Positions 11,707-22,461 of a stretch of 64,000 nt of DNA are shown here, piece after piece. The stretch comes from Stichopus chloronotus. Taxonomy: Eukaryota > Echinodermata > Holothuroidea > Aspidochirotida > Stichopodidae. Every line of letters begins with the position of its first letter. Position 1 is the first letter of the stretch. The stretch spans positions 2,550,421 through 2,614,420 of the forward strand of contig CM037840.1 in NCBI GenBank assembly GCA_021234535.1, in the 5' to 3' direction. The position numbers and the translations under genes are program-made. A model generated the notes under the pieces. That model made no database searches, was not told the DNA's origin, and saw nothing but the letters and a program-made list of their open reading frames with translations.

Positions 11707-12570
11707 TCACCTACTCGGAATGTTGAGATCAAGGGAACGGTCTGTACACAGAGTTGCTATCCAGAAATGCTTCTTATATAGGCGACGAAACTTGGACCCA
11801 CAACCCATATGATCAATAACAATAAGTCTGAGGTCATCAACCGTGTGATCATTGGTGGAAAAGTGAACCGCCACAGGTTTATCCCTTTGTCTTACCGAGT
11901 GCTTAATATTTGAACAGTGGTTGTTCATCCTCTGCCTAATCTCATTACCAGTCTCACCCACATATTGAATACCACATTTATTACACTGTATAAGATAAAT
12001 AGCATTCACCGACCTACAGCTAGCAGGACGGCGGATATCAAAAGTAGCACCCGTAACATGACTCGTAAATGTAGTGGTAGAAATGACATGTTTACACGTT
12101 TTGCAAGATGCATTACTACACTTAGTGCAACCTATCTCCCTAGGGGTAACGGTACCGACGTTATCAGGGGTACGCGGGACCACAACGCGAACCAGGATAT
12201 CCCTCAAACTGAGAGGGCGCCTAAAGGAAATAACGGGAGGTCTTGGGAAAATCTTCTTCAGCCTACCATGTGACTGAATAATCGGCCAGTGTTTACGAAG
12301 AATGTGATTAAGAGGTGGCAAGTGAGGGTGGTAAATGGTCACAAGAGGAACCCTATCAGACTTAACCCTCTTAGTATAACTGATAGCGTCAGTTCTAGCA
12401 ACACCACGGGCTTTCTGTATACCCTCCCCTACCCTAGGGTTACAACCCTTCTTGTCAAATTGATTGGCTAGCTGGTCACATCTCCGTTTAAACGACTCAT
12501 CGTCAGAGCAAATTCTACGGAGTCGGAGGGCCTGGCTGTAGGGGATATTGTAAAACCTCCTTGGTATCAC
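11707..12570 (-). mobile_element. Penelope-like retroelement, C-terminal part (RT thumb, zinc-finger linker, GIY-YIG)
   Basis: A 287-codon minus-strand frame reads as the end of a Penelope-like element protein. Residues 9-40 (IPYSQALRLRRICSD, then FKRRCDQL) match the conserved segment after the reverse transcriptase palm/thumb. C148, C151, C156 and C159 form a CxxC-x4-CxxC linker. Residues 190-218 (IYLI, then YVGET, R212 or R214 and H218) are the GIY-YIG endonuclease core. The frame is stopped by TGA immediately upstream (12,571-12,573), and no RT catalytic motifs were found further up, so the copy is 5'-truncated. In the last motif (residues 262-271, ending HFWI) the position where the family usually carries a catalytic glutamate before the aromatic/tryptophan pair appears to be lysine. 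That suggests an inactive nuclease, although the single-sequence alignment is uncertain. Such elements normally copy themselves by target-primed reverse transcription. Confidence 0.85.
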
Positions 12571-12573
12571 TCA

Positions 12574-14044
12574 CTCTGCATTACTCCCTGCAGGTAGACC
12601 TCTTTAAGTGCTATCATCGTAATATTCTCGTAGTAGTTCAGTCTTTCAACGCCTGTTCCAGTTTTCATATGGAAAAACAGTACAGAATCATCACTATTTT
12701 CAAGTCCTTATTGGGTAGAAATTCTTTACGGGAGTACAAAGAGGTATTGTAACTTATATGTTTCTCCAATTTTAGGTTTTCCCTTCAGAGTTGTACGTGT
12801 TTAACCAAAAGTGCAGAAAAGAAAAAAAGTATACGAGATAGGCCCGGTGAGTTTTTGAACAGCTACAGTTACAGGCCCTTAGTACATAATCACTTCCGGC
12901 TCACACTGCATCATTATCTCTTTTTTTCCATGTTGAACATGTATATAAATGTACACCAATACATACCAGGGATGGCAAATAAATTTAAAATAAATACAAT
13001 AAACAATTTTTGCAAGAATTTACAGCCCAATTAATATAACTTGACATTACCATTCCATTTACATCACAATTCATTTAACTTGCATCAAATTTTAGATTTA
13101 GTTGGAAGGCAGAACGCTTTTTTATTTGGAATATATGTAAATGAAAACAAATAAAATAACTGTGCTAAATATTTACCACAGTAATCTGGTAACATGAACT
13201 TGTTTGTTTTGGGGCAATAACAAACATTATGTAGTCTTATATATTAAAGAGGTTCACTGTGTTGATATCGTTTTTTTGTGACAAGTCTGTAAAAAAGACA
13301 ACATTGCATGTCAGTACTAATTAGACTCAGTATGCATGTATCTTTTCATACAGTTAATGAAAAAAAAAAAAACGCACATCTACATTTTTGTATGAAGAGG
13401 GTTTGCCCATAATTAATACCTTAAAGGTAAAGAGTGTCAAAATGGTCAAACTTTTGCAATAAGTAATCTTGATCGTTAATTGCACTATCAATGTTGCTTA
13501 AGATGTGTTTTAGATGTTCAGCATCTCTTGGTTTGACAATTTATAATGAAGATATGAATAATATGTTCTACAAGTGTGAAAAAATATAAATTCTGTGACC
13601 CAGCTAAGTGAGTACATTGTTTGTTCATGTTTTCGGTCGAAGTGTAGGAAGAGAGCGATTGCACCAATCAAAGGATATATCATGTATTCCAGATGTCTCT
13701 ACATGCACTACGGGAGATATGTCTTTGCTCTTCTTTCCCATTAAAGACAGGAAATTTGATTTTGTTTTTCTCTTACTATATGCACATAGGCCTGTAGGTC
13801 TACATGCATGTGGTGTAATGTAAACTCTGTACCATGTGTAACTCTGCGTAACACTTCACAGGGAAAAGTATTACGAAGTTTTCTGCAGCGTTGAAAGAAA
13901 ATCTATTCCCAAGGAAGAGGAAGCTATCTTAAGCATAACGAAAACAAAATAGGTGGTATCATGTATTAAAACTTTCTGTCTCATGGTTTATCCAACGGCC
14001 GAAAAGAATTGTCTATCAGGTTTAGAATCCACGCAGCATACTAG
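12574..14044. other. Intergenic DNA, no gene seen
   Basis: AT-rich sequence with a 12-base A run near 13,360. Open frames are short and without domain resemblance. Confidence 0.45.
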
Positions 14045-16300
14045 AAAAGTGGTTACGAAAATCGTAACCACACTGTTTATGAGTTCGTGTAAAGGGGAAG
14101 TTATTTACGTTCTTTTGTGACCGTCGGTTGGTAGTAGAAGGGGAACTTCGATGTTTTTTTTTTTTTTCAGGTAGGGCCCCATAAATATATTTAAGAAGAT
14201 GCAAGCCGTGTCTAGATTCTCCAAATATGTTTGTGACAAACTGTTGGAGCCAAACCGTAAAAACGTCGTAATACGTGATGCAAATCTTGGGTAGAAGGCT
14301 ACTGCAGGCTACTAGAAGTATGTAGACCTACTATGCTACAGGTCGCGTTTTTGTGCAATTACGTCAGGGTTAATGATGACATTCAACCCAAACTTGAAAC
14401 TGATGTTTTAGTGAGAAACCCAAGGGATGTCATGCTCAGATCCTTAGCGCTGCTGGCTGTGAGCTCTTTCCTGTACTTTTTCACCAGATGTGATCATGTA
14501 TTCATGTCTGAAGTCATCAGCAGCCACGTGTCCAGGTTCATATCAACTACAAACTGTCCTCTAACTTTCAATTATCATCATAAACTTTGAATATTTTGAA
14601 AGAAAATGTCAATTTTAGATCATCATACAGTTCTACATACCTTGCTGGATTCAACGAGCCAAACAAAACTATGGGAAGCAATAGCCTACTTTAAGCCTGA
14701 TTTGCCGCATTCTTTATTATACTAGATAAACAGTAGACTGTCAAATGCCTACAGAAATTGAAAAAGTAACATTTGATCGAAGTTGAGAGTGGCATAATGG
14801 TTAGTAGAACAGTATTTGCTTTCAATGTTTGAAGAAGAAGTGTAGAGCCTACATGAGAAAATTTATTTTGCTTTTTGCTCTTCGTGTACTGTACTAGTGA
14901 ACTCAGTGCTACTACTAGTTTCTGCAAGTGTTATTGTTCATATTTTGACAAGCGGAGACTGAATAGGTCCTATATATTTTATACAAGAAGCACTTCTTTC
15001 ACCTTTGTATATGCTTTGTAGTTTGCATGTAATGTTACATTGCAGCCTTCAGCTTGGAGGGTAGAGTGGGATATTGTGACATTTCCAAAAAGAAATTCAA
15101 AAGATGCAACATGTGGCTATAGTTCCAGTCTGTCTTTTCCCACATTTTACCCTCCTTTTTAAATGATTAATAGCAATCTTGCTCCTATAGTTATATATGT
15201 TAGCTGTATATTAAAACATCTGTATATGTGAACAAAAAAGGGAAGAAAAAGGTTATAGCAAATATAAAACATAATACAAATAAGTAAAATGTCCGACGAA
15301 GTATAGTCTCTTTTCAGAGTGTGGCAGGTAGCCAGGCTCTTAGGGTCCTTAATTCACTAGGCTGCTCAGTCACTAAGTTTAGGCCTTAGATTAATGGAGT
15401 AGGCTAATTTTAATAACTTTTGTACACCCTTTATGTCCAGCTGACTGATCTGCAAAAATATTCTGGTTCATCTTTTCAGTCAACCACTGCCACATGTGAA
15501 TTAATTAAGTGCATGACGAGGTCCTTAAATAAAATCAGTCATGCCCCTAGCTCGTGCTCAGTCTATGCTTCAGAAATGAAAATAAAAGCAAACCCTATAG
15601 AAAACCCTCCCCTTCCATGTCTGTTAAGTAGAATAAAACATGGATGTGCCTTCCTATTTTATATTCAGTAGCCAATTTCCACTGAACACGAGAAAAGTGT
15701 CACGCATGGTACACGAAACTTCAAATTCATAAGAGGGCGACTTGTCTGCTATCTCGAGGAGATGCCATATGTGACGAGCTGTCTGAATAGTCAACTTCGG
15801 ACGCCGAGTTGCCCTATGTGTATATGAAATAAGTACATGCCGAGTTGTCAGACTTCACGAAGGCACTGAAAAGTGTCATGGGCGAGTTGTCCATGCCTTC
15901 ATTTGTGTGTTCTTTGAACGTTACTCTTTTTACACTGAAAAACAAATTTAAATCCCTTTCGACAATTTCTGTTGACAAGACAAGTTGGAAAATACTTTTA
16001 CTCGTCATATTCAAGAGCTAAAGACACTTTTTAGGCCAAAATACACATTTTACAGTGCCAAATAAATCGTCAGGAATTGGCCGCATCGATTTCTGCCTAC
16101 AGTTTGCACACACGTACTCGCACTCAAGGTGACTCTTCACACATAGTGTGCCCAGAGTGCAAACTATGCTCTGTGGATACGAATCATCCGATGAACATTT
16201 ACTGTGTATATTACGTTCGTGGCATGCCGCCATTGCCGCGCCGTTGTTTACCCTACTACTGAAGTTGGTACACTACTACCGCTCACAGGATAAACAGCAT
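14045..16300 (+). repeat. Outer inverted arm A (left)
   Basis: About 2.25 kb that is repeated in reverse complement at 31,150-33,456. The two arms are collinear from end to end with numerous substitutions and small indels. The outer end carries a hairpin at 14,049-14,071 (GTGGTTACGA, short spacer, TCGTAACCAC) that is also present at the outer end of the right arm. Homology starts abruptly at about 14,045 and fades near 16,300. No transposase was recognised in either arm. It may be the terminal repeat of one very large element, two copies of an unknown element inserted in opposite directions, or an inverted segmental duplication. Confidence 0.8.
16018..16233 (-). CDS. Possible small cysteine-containing open frame in arm A
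   Basis: A 71-codon minus-strand frame begins at an ATG in a GC-rich context (GGCGCGGCA before ATG, MAACHERN start) and carries cysteines at spacings ending in a CxxC (YVCANC). The right arm copy at 31,270-31,410 keeps the middle of the same frame (DDSYPQSIVCTLG, CVKSHL, YVC-NC) but its start is broken by a stop and an insertion, and its end stops early. I do not recognise the family. It may be the remains of a first exon or of a transposon-encoded protein. It may also be only duplicated non-coding DNA. Confidence 0.2.
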   Translation of the reverse strand: MAACHERNIHSKCSSDDSYPQSIVCTLGTLCVKSHLECEYVCANCRQKSMRPIPDDLFGTVKCVFWPKKCL

Positions 16301-16329
16301 TGCAAATGCATGACTTTGTTTATGAGTCG

Positions 16330-17010
16330 CTTTGAAATGTTGCTATGGTATACGCCTACTGTATTATGAATTACATTAAACAAATCATCCCAATTCTTCT
16401 CCTGCAAGAGCATGTTGGATGAAAGTGTTTACATCAAATTTAATCCGACTGAAATCAGATTTAAGACCTCTGAATGCGATCGAGAAAACTCCAAAACTAG
16501 TGAACATTGGACTGAACTACAACTAAATCGAAATTAAAAGATTTACAAACTCATATTGATGATTTTCATCCAAAGTTTTGGTTTCTTCACAGAAACTTTT
16601 ATTTATTGTAAAAGAAAACGATTGAAGTAGTTGTTATAGTAATAATAATATAAACGGTCGTGAGGAAGTATATTCTGCTACTACTCTCTAATTACTGCAG
16701 ATTGTAGTAAAAAGAAAAAAAAAACTCTTTAGAACTCGATGATACATGCTACCATACTTCTCCTAACAAGCAGTCGATGCTACTTGGTTGAGAACGGTAT
16801 TAATAGTAGCAACACTCTATACTCAGCAAATGAACAAAATACATCTGACACTTAAATTTCCAGTTTATACTAAGTCTTCTGAACTGAATATCAAATCTTT
16901 TTGATATTCAATTATTGTATCTCAGGGTCAAATCAGTTTAGCTTTGAACTTCCAAAATTTGGAAGAAACTGAGGCCCAGGCCCATATGTTTCTGTGATAT
17001 AACATAACAA
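16330..17010 (+). repeat. Dispersed repeat R1, copy 4
   Basis: Begins just inside the inner end of outer arm A and follows the same order of landmarks as 590-1,035, then the later landmarks of 1,940-2,050 (the 'tctcagggt' and 'cccgg/cccagg' blocks). It has no counterpart beside the right arm, so it belongs to the extra left-side material. Confidence 0.5.
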
Positions 17011-17019
17011 GTTTAAGGG

Positions 17020-17632
17020 CAAAAGAGGGCAAAGGTCTGATAAGATCCAACCCCTCAAAAAGCCCAAACCAAACTAACAGCCAACAATTAAAGCCCATCA
17101 AAATCATATTCTGCCACAGTGACGATAAAACTTGTCAATGTTGCCCTTGAAGCTATATGCTGACGTGGAATTTACATTTTACAACCCAATCGGGCAGATT
17201 TTTCCAATCATTGACAACTCTCTATGAGAAGCTTAACGTTCTTACATCAAGCCTAGAGAATCGTGTCACCAACCTCTTACAATGACCACGAACGCGGGGA
17301 TTAAGTCAAACCTCTAAGTAATCACAATTAGACAGAGAATTCCTAACGGATACTAATTTGAAAACCTGCAACATATCCCCCCTGATCCTTCTTAACTCAA
17401 GGGTAGTAAGTCCCAGACATTTAAGACTATCATGATACGGGAGATGACATACATCGGGAATAAGCCGAGTGGCCCTCCTCTGAACCTGCTCTAAAAGAAA
17501 CTTGTCCTTTTCATAATACGGATTCCATGCCTGCACAGCATAGTCAAGATGCGGCCTAATCAACTGCTTATACACATTTAATACAATATCTTTACTAAAA
17601 TTACTTAAGTTCCTCTTAATGAATAAAAAAAA
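17020..17632 (-). mobile_element. CR1-like non-LTR retrotransposon fragment (end of RT)
   Basis: The minus-strand frame from about 17,626 to 17,306 encodes the typical last part of a CR1/Jockey-type reverse transcriptase: FIKRNLSNFSKDIV, then YKQLIRPHLDYAVQAWNPY, LLEQVQRRATRLIP and LGLTTLELRRIRGDMLQVFKL. Downstream, in a shifted frame near 17,235-17,180, a RVVNDWKNLP block corresponds to the usual 'VV..WN.LP' tail. The protein is interrupted after this by stops. The 5' side ends at an A8 G11 run, so the copy is severely 5'-truncated and dead. Confidence 0.8.
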
Positions 17633-17643
17633 GGGGGGGGGGG

Positions 17644-17708
17644 CTATTCCCTGATGACATTTTGTGATATTTGAGGGGAAGGGGGCACCTCTCACGGAGC
17701 TGGGACTT
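17644..17708 (+). repeat. Direct repeat flanking the L2-like element, left copy
   Basis: About 65 bp (ctattcc ... gagctgggactt) repeated at 19,358-19,425 in the same orientation, with several differences. The left copy abuts the (TGAA)n tract of the adjoining element. Confidence 0.75.
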
Positions 17709-18440
17709 GAATGAATGAATGAATGAATGAAAGGTTTAATTAAGCACAGCCTCTACCTTGACTACAAGGCATGCACGGTCGTGGTGAAAACAAAATAAAC
17801 AATTTTAAATATTAGAAAACAATTTTAAATAATCGAAAACAAAATAGAAAGAACATCAAATATATACAAAAGGCACTTACTTAACATTGAGCTTCATTAC
17901 AAAATGATTTGCATTAGAAAAGAGAAAAGGTTTAGGTGTTTCTTGAAACCATGTACAGGTATACTATGCATGTTCCGGAGATCAACAGGGAGAGAATTCC
18001 AAAATTTAGGACCACAAATTACAAATGATCTGTCACAGAGGGTAGAAGTATTATTTGGTAAGACAATGGAAAGAGTAGAGGTGGTGAAGAGATCGGGTAA
18101 TTTTAGTAGACCGGAGCTAAGCCATGGAGGCATTCGCGAACACGCAACCAGTGCAGCTGAACAAAGAGGTCAGAAACATGTTCTCTTTTCTTTCTACCAT
18201 AAATTAACCTAGCAGCACAATTTTGAACAATCTGTAGTTTATTCAAGAAACTCTGATCAATACCATAATACAAACAATTCCAATAATCCATCTTAGAGAG
18301 AACTAATGCTGTAACAAAGGTCTTAAGCTGATCAGATTTAAATATGGTCTGAGCTTAGAAAGTTTACGAAGGACAGAAAAGCAGAGAGAAGCAGTAGCAG
18401 AGATTTGTTTGACCAGGGAGGTGCAATTTAGAAGTAGTTA
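17708..18440 (-). mobile_element. L2/CR1-like non-LTR retrotransposon fragment with (TTCA)n tail
   Basis: On the minus strand the order is: a degraded 'ASLCFSVLRKLSKLRPYL' block near 18,410-18,355, then LSKMDYWNCLYYGI and LNKLQIVQNCAARLI (about 18,320-18,205), HWLRVRE...CLHGLAPVY, and after a frameshift DRSFVICGPKFWNSLPVDLRN...FKKHL down to 17,897. These are the standard closing motifs of L2-clade reverse transcriptases. About 160 bp further on, the minus strand ends in six TTCA repeats (17,708-17,731), the usual style of 3' tail for this group. The reading frame is broken at least twice, so the copy is inactive. Confidence 0.85.
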
Positions 18441-19357
18441 CAACTGAAAGTTAAATTCATGCTAATCCTGTTCGATTTTCTCAGGTGTGATAAGAGTTCC
18501 CAATTCATACGGGATGAGTACGGCTTAAAGCACCCGCTTACTTTTGTGTGTAATATATCCAATTTCTAGACGGTATCCAAGTAAGTTCATTCACACCTGC
18601 TTATATCCTATGAAAAGGATTACTTAGAACAATGCTTTGATGCCAAAGTTGTTGCGCCCGACAGTCAAGACAGGACTTAAAGCTCACCAATCAAAACGAC
18701 TGGTTATCTCGTCCAAATCAAGATGGACTGGTGTATAAGAATAAGGTGTAGGGCTTTTGCCATATGCAAGTGATTAAAATGGACATAAGACTATAATTTA
18801 CTATTGAATTTTTATCAATTTCGGCAAACTTTTGCAATTTGAAGTAGGTGTACCCATGTTCAGCAAATTACAAATTCTGAAACTGGTCTACTATGATAAA
18901 CGCCAGAAGGCACCAGAAAGGTGAAAACTACTTTTCAAGAATAGCGACTGGCAATGTTATAACTATGGACAAAATTTTCCAATGTAACTGACGACGCAGC
19001 AGACGACATGAACCTTTTCATGTTAAGATCTTAATACGTTTTAAACCCATTGAATCTGTAAGTGGTGAACAAAGCAGATGTCTTTTGGAGGATTAGATGT
19101 ATCTCCTTTTAAGTCACACCTCCCTGGTTTGACAAACGTAAGTCTATTCTCCGGGCAAACACCAAGATTTTTCACAGACTTGGCGAACCTTAAGATTTTT
19201 TCGAAATTTTTCACGTGCAAAGTCAATGGGGGTAAAATTAGCAAAGTTAATATGTCTTTTGGGCCTAAGAACCCCACTTATCGATGGATTTGACCCCGAA
19301 ATTTCTTGTGGACATTTTTCGCATACACCCTCTTTAAGACTTAATGAAGACAGGGGG
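18441..19357. other. DNA between L2-like RT remnant and right direct repeat
   Basis: No reading frame of the element was recognised here. If the flanking direct repeats are target-site duplications, this stretch is either the eroded 5' part of the element or a later insertion. Confidence 0.35.
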
Positions 19358-19425
19358 CTATTCCTTGGTTACATTTTGTGATATTTGAGGGGAAAACGCG
19401 GGTACCTCTCACGGAGCTGGGACTT
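19358..19425 (+). repeat. Direct repeat flanking the L2-like element, right copy
   Basis: Partner of 17,644-17,708. Differences include a short indel in the middle. Confidence 0.75.
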
Positions 19426-20388
19426 TTCCCGACAGAATTGACTATCACAAGTCTGAGATTAACGTGTCTAAGCGCTATAGTTTTAGATGCAGAAACGAAA
19501 GTTAGAGAAAGAAAAACAAAGCGAAAGAAAAATAAAGATCACGTAGAAACAACAGGGGTAACAGAAACTAAATTAAAGTACCGTAACAAACAAGAAGAGC
19601 CTATACAGAGTTATAAGCACAACAGTACGGTAGGATAAAAGGACGCTACACTCACCGACAGCTAAACACGAACGAAAAATTGCACAAAAGAACACGATAC
19701 AAATTTAGGAAAATCAGGGAAATATCACACGAAAAACCCACAAAAAATAGTAAAAAGTGACATCTTACCACAAGAGCAAGTAAATCCAAAGAAAATATGA
19801 ATCAAAATTCCGACAATGACAAGCAGGTCCGTTCGTCAGTAACGCAATTGTGGGTGTGACGCACGTGCGAGTTACTCATCAATTTTCTGACTAAAACTCG
19901 GGATTACAACAAAGGGAAATTCCAATTCCATTCACGACCGTTTTCCATACAATAACTCCTTTACCACTATAGAATGTAGAATAGTTCCAAGGTCGTCAGC
20001 TAAATGCGAGGAGGTAAGAATGACTCTCTTCTCTGCAGTATGTCCCTTTTATGCCGGGGAGGGGGGGGGGGAGGTTAGGATGACTTTTTGTTTTGGATTG
20101 TGAGCCGGGAATCATGTATATGACCAGTTTGTAAGTGAATTGAGAACAGTGAACATTTGGATCTTACCCTTACGTAAACATCATATGGAAATTCACATTT
20201 CTGCAAAAGCCCCAAGATTAGCCACATTTTCTAAAAACAAAAAATTCCTAGAGACCCAAGACACTCCGAAATTCCAAGATCTTGGGTAAAATCCCAAGGA
20301 GTTAACACTGGTGTAACCTAACTGTATGGAACGCCGATCGCACAAATATTACCGACAATGCGTGCATACCCTGTTTTATGAAACGGTA
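19426..20388. other. Intergenic DNA, no gene seen
   Basis: Contains an 11-base G run at 20,061-20,071. A plus-strand open frame rich in Lys/Arg/Glu at 19,378-19,638 has no recognisable domain. Confidence 0.4.
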
Positions 20389-20499
20389 GACACAAGCAAA
20401 TGATTAAACACAAACGAAAACATTCAACACAACCAAATCATTGGACACAAGCCAAATCATTACACACAAACGAATTCATTAGACACAAGCAAATCACAG
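20389..20499. repeat. Degenerate 18-19 bp minisatellite
   Basis: Six head-to-tail units of the form GACACAAGCAAATCATTA, each with one to several changes. Confidence 0.85.
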
Positions 20500-21139
20500 G
20501 TAGTCGAAGTAAGGAACCAACATCGTTATACGGCCGTAAACGGCCGTAAACGAAATGGGGGTGCACAAGCAGATGGGATCTATGCACGAGAAAAAAAAAA
20601 TATAGTCTGGCAGCACCTGTTCGATTACGTAATAAAGTGATGAAATATATACTGCTGTCTTTTGCACTCATCCTGGTTGAAGCAGAGTTACGTCCCGGGA
20701 TACCATGGATAAATTAAAAGTTGGGCGCCCGGTTTTACTGACGTTGCAGTAGACATACGGAGATATAAAGGTTATAAAATCCCCGACAGGGTTTTTACCG
20801 GTCATGTTCTCCGTCTGCAATAACCTTTAAGTTTGGCACATTTGTTCTCTGAATATTTTATCAAATATTGCAGTTATTTCAATGAAGCGAAATGGCTGCA
20901 GGCAGACAATGTAGTGATGAAGGAATGGGAGTATGGTAAGATACTCAGCCTATGTATTTTCAGTTTCATATATACTGAAACCCTAAGAAATTACAAAAGA
21001 GAAGGAAAGGAAAGGAAATAAGGAAAGGGTAAAGAGAGAGAACGAGGGAGCTAAGAATTTCTGGTATACCATATGTTCCCTTTGTTCATTGTTGGGTTCG
21101 ATATTTTTTGATACCATTCCAATGGCTGCCTACGAGTAC
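20500..21139. other. Intergenic DNA, no gene seen
   Basis: No exon or element recognised. A purine-rich GGAAA-type tract lies near 21,000-21,050. Confidence 0.4.
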
Positions 21140-21370
21140 AAGGTTCGTTATTCACATGGTTCAGTGTTCCCAGTAATGTCATTGTATGTCTCGAGGTTCA
21201 GTGTTCCCAGGGATTAATGTTCTCGAAGTTCAATATTCCCGAGGTTCGATGTTCCCCGGGCTTGATGTTCCCAGTTTCGATGTTCGTTGTTCTAGTGAAA
21301 CATTGAACCTTGGGAACATCGAATCTTGGGAACAATGAACATGTGGAATATCGAACCCTGGAAACATTGA
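21140..21370. repeat. Inverted minisatellite (foldback of about 15-16 bp units)
   Basis: Units like 'gaggttcgatgttccc' run forward from 21,140 to about 21,292. Then units of the complementary form ('gggaacatcgaatctt') run from about 21,296 to 21,370. The orientation switches within a few bases near 21,294, so the tract can form a long imperfect hairpin. Confidence 0.8.
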
Positions 21371-21375
21371 CACAG

Positions 21376-22014
21376 CCCCAGGCATTTAGAGAAGAATACG
21401 TAAGCATTCAAAACAAAACAGCCAATCCGCACATGATATCATACATGTTTGACCTTTCTCGAGAGTAACATACCCTAACCATTACGGTGCATCTGGTTAT
21501 CACGTCATGTTCAATCAAGGTTCTTTTCGAGACATGATTTTATCACATGACGGAAATTTTGTGACGTCTAGGTGGAACAAAGGCAATGTACAGTGAGTAT
21601 TCATTGCATCACGGTAAATAACGTATAATACTCAAAGGTTCAGCTTAAACACTGCTGATTACATTCAATCATAGATCTTATTGGTGATATATTGGGGAGG
21701 TTGTCAGATACGATGAGAATGACATTTTCAATATAAATTTTGTGATAGGTATAAGACGCACGGATGAGGGATTACTTAAACGAGCACTGGGTGTTCATTC
21801 AGGTCTTGATGGACATATTACATTAAAAATAATATCATTATTATACAAGGGAAATCTGTTTAAGTAATATTTTTTTTTTATTGTGACGCTCGGTGTCTTT
21901 CGGTCTTCATTTTATTTATTTCCTTAAAAGAGTGATAGTGCGGAAACGAAACATTCAAAATGTACAGACCCCACAGTTGACACGACGGTGTGTGTGATTA
22001 TGTGTTCATTTATA
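21376..22014. other. DNA just outside the inner foldback, no gene seen
   Basis: No exon recognised. A 'tttcggtcttcat' block near 21,899 resembles the terminal minisatellite of the foldback but is isolated. Confidence 0.4.
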
Positions 22015-22449
22015 CGGTCTTCGGTCGGGTGTAAGCAAAACGAAGACCGAAGACGGAAGAACGAAGACCGAACACGGAAGACCGAAGACGGAAGACTGAA
22101 GACCGAAGACTGAAGCTCATACACAGACGCATTTACAATTAATCTTAGAAGCATAGCCAAGCTCCCTACCTCGGTGAAATCTATGCGTTCCAACTATCAA
22201 TACAACGAAGCTAGTCGCAGTTCCGCACACACAGGAGCTAGGCCCCATAGTTCTCTCAAAAGTTATTCGTCTTCGTTTTCCAAAAAATATGAAGCGTTAT
22301 TGCAGTGGCGGAGCTAGGGAATTCGGTCAGAGGGAACGATCAAGATTGGACATGTATGGACGTACTAAAGTTGATATGTACCCTACGCCCCAATTCAAAT
22401 AAAACATTACAAGGACCCTGAGACCCTGAGTCCGTCGGGAGGTGGAACG

Positions 22450-22461
22450 CCCCCCCCCCCC
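22450..22461. repeat. Poly-C run, 12 bases
   Basis: Part of the G/C-rich segment present in most foldback units. Confidence 0.95.

Noticed and set aside
11917..12471. Plus-strand frames up to 118 codons
   Set aside because: Antisense shadows of the Penelope-like element.
14333..14590. Open frame matched by 32,779-33,162 (minus), looking like a conserved protein
   Set aside because: Both lie in the outer inverted arms. Differences fall freely on first and second codon positions, so similarity reflects DNA duplication and not protein selection.
19358..19638. Lys/Arg/Glu-rich plus-strand frame starting in the direct repeat
   Set aside because: Low-complexity composition, starts inside a repeat, no domain and no splice context.
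10184..20499. Regularly spaced short repeats at 10.2 and 20.4 kb considered as CRISPR-like arrays
   Set aside because: Units are head to tail without unique spacers, and the sequence is clearly eukaryotic.
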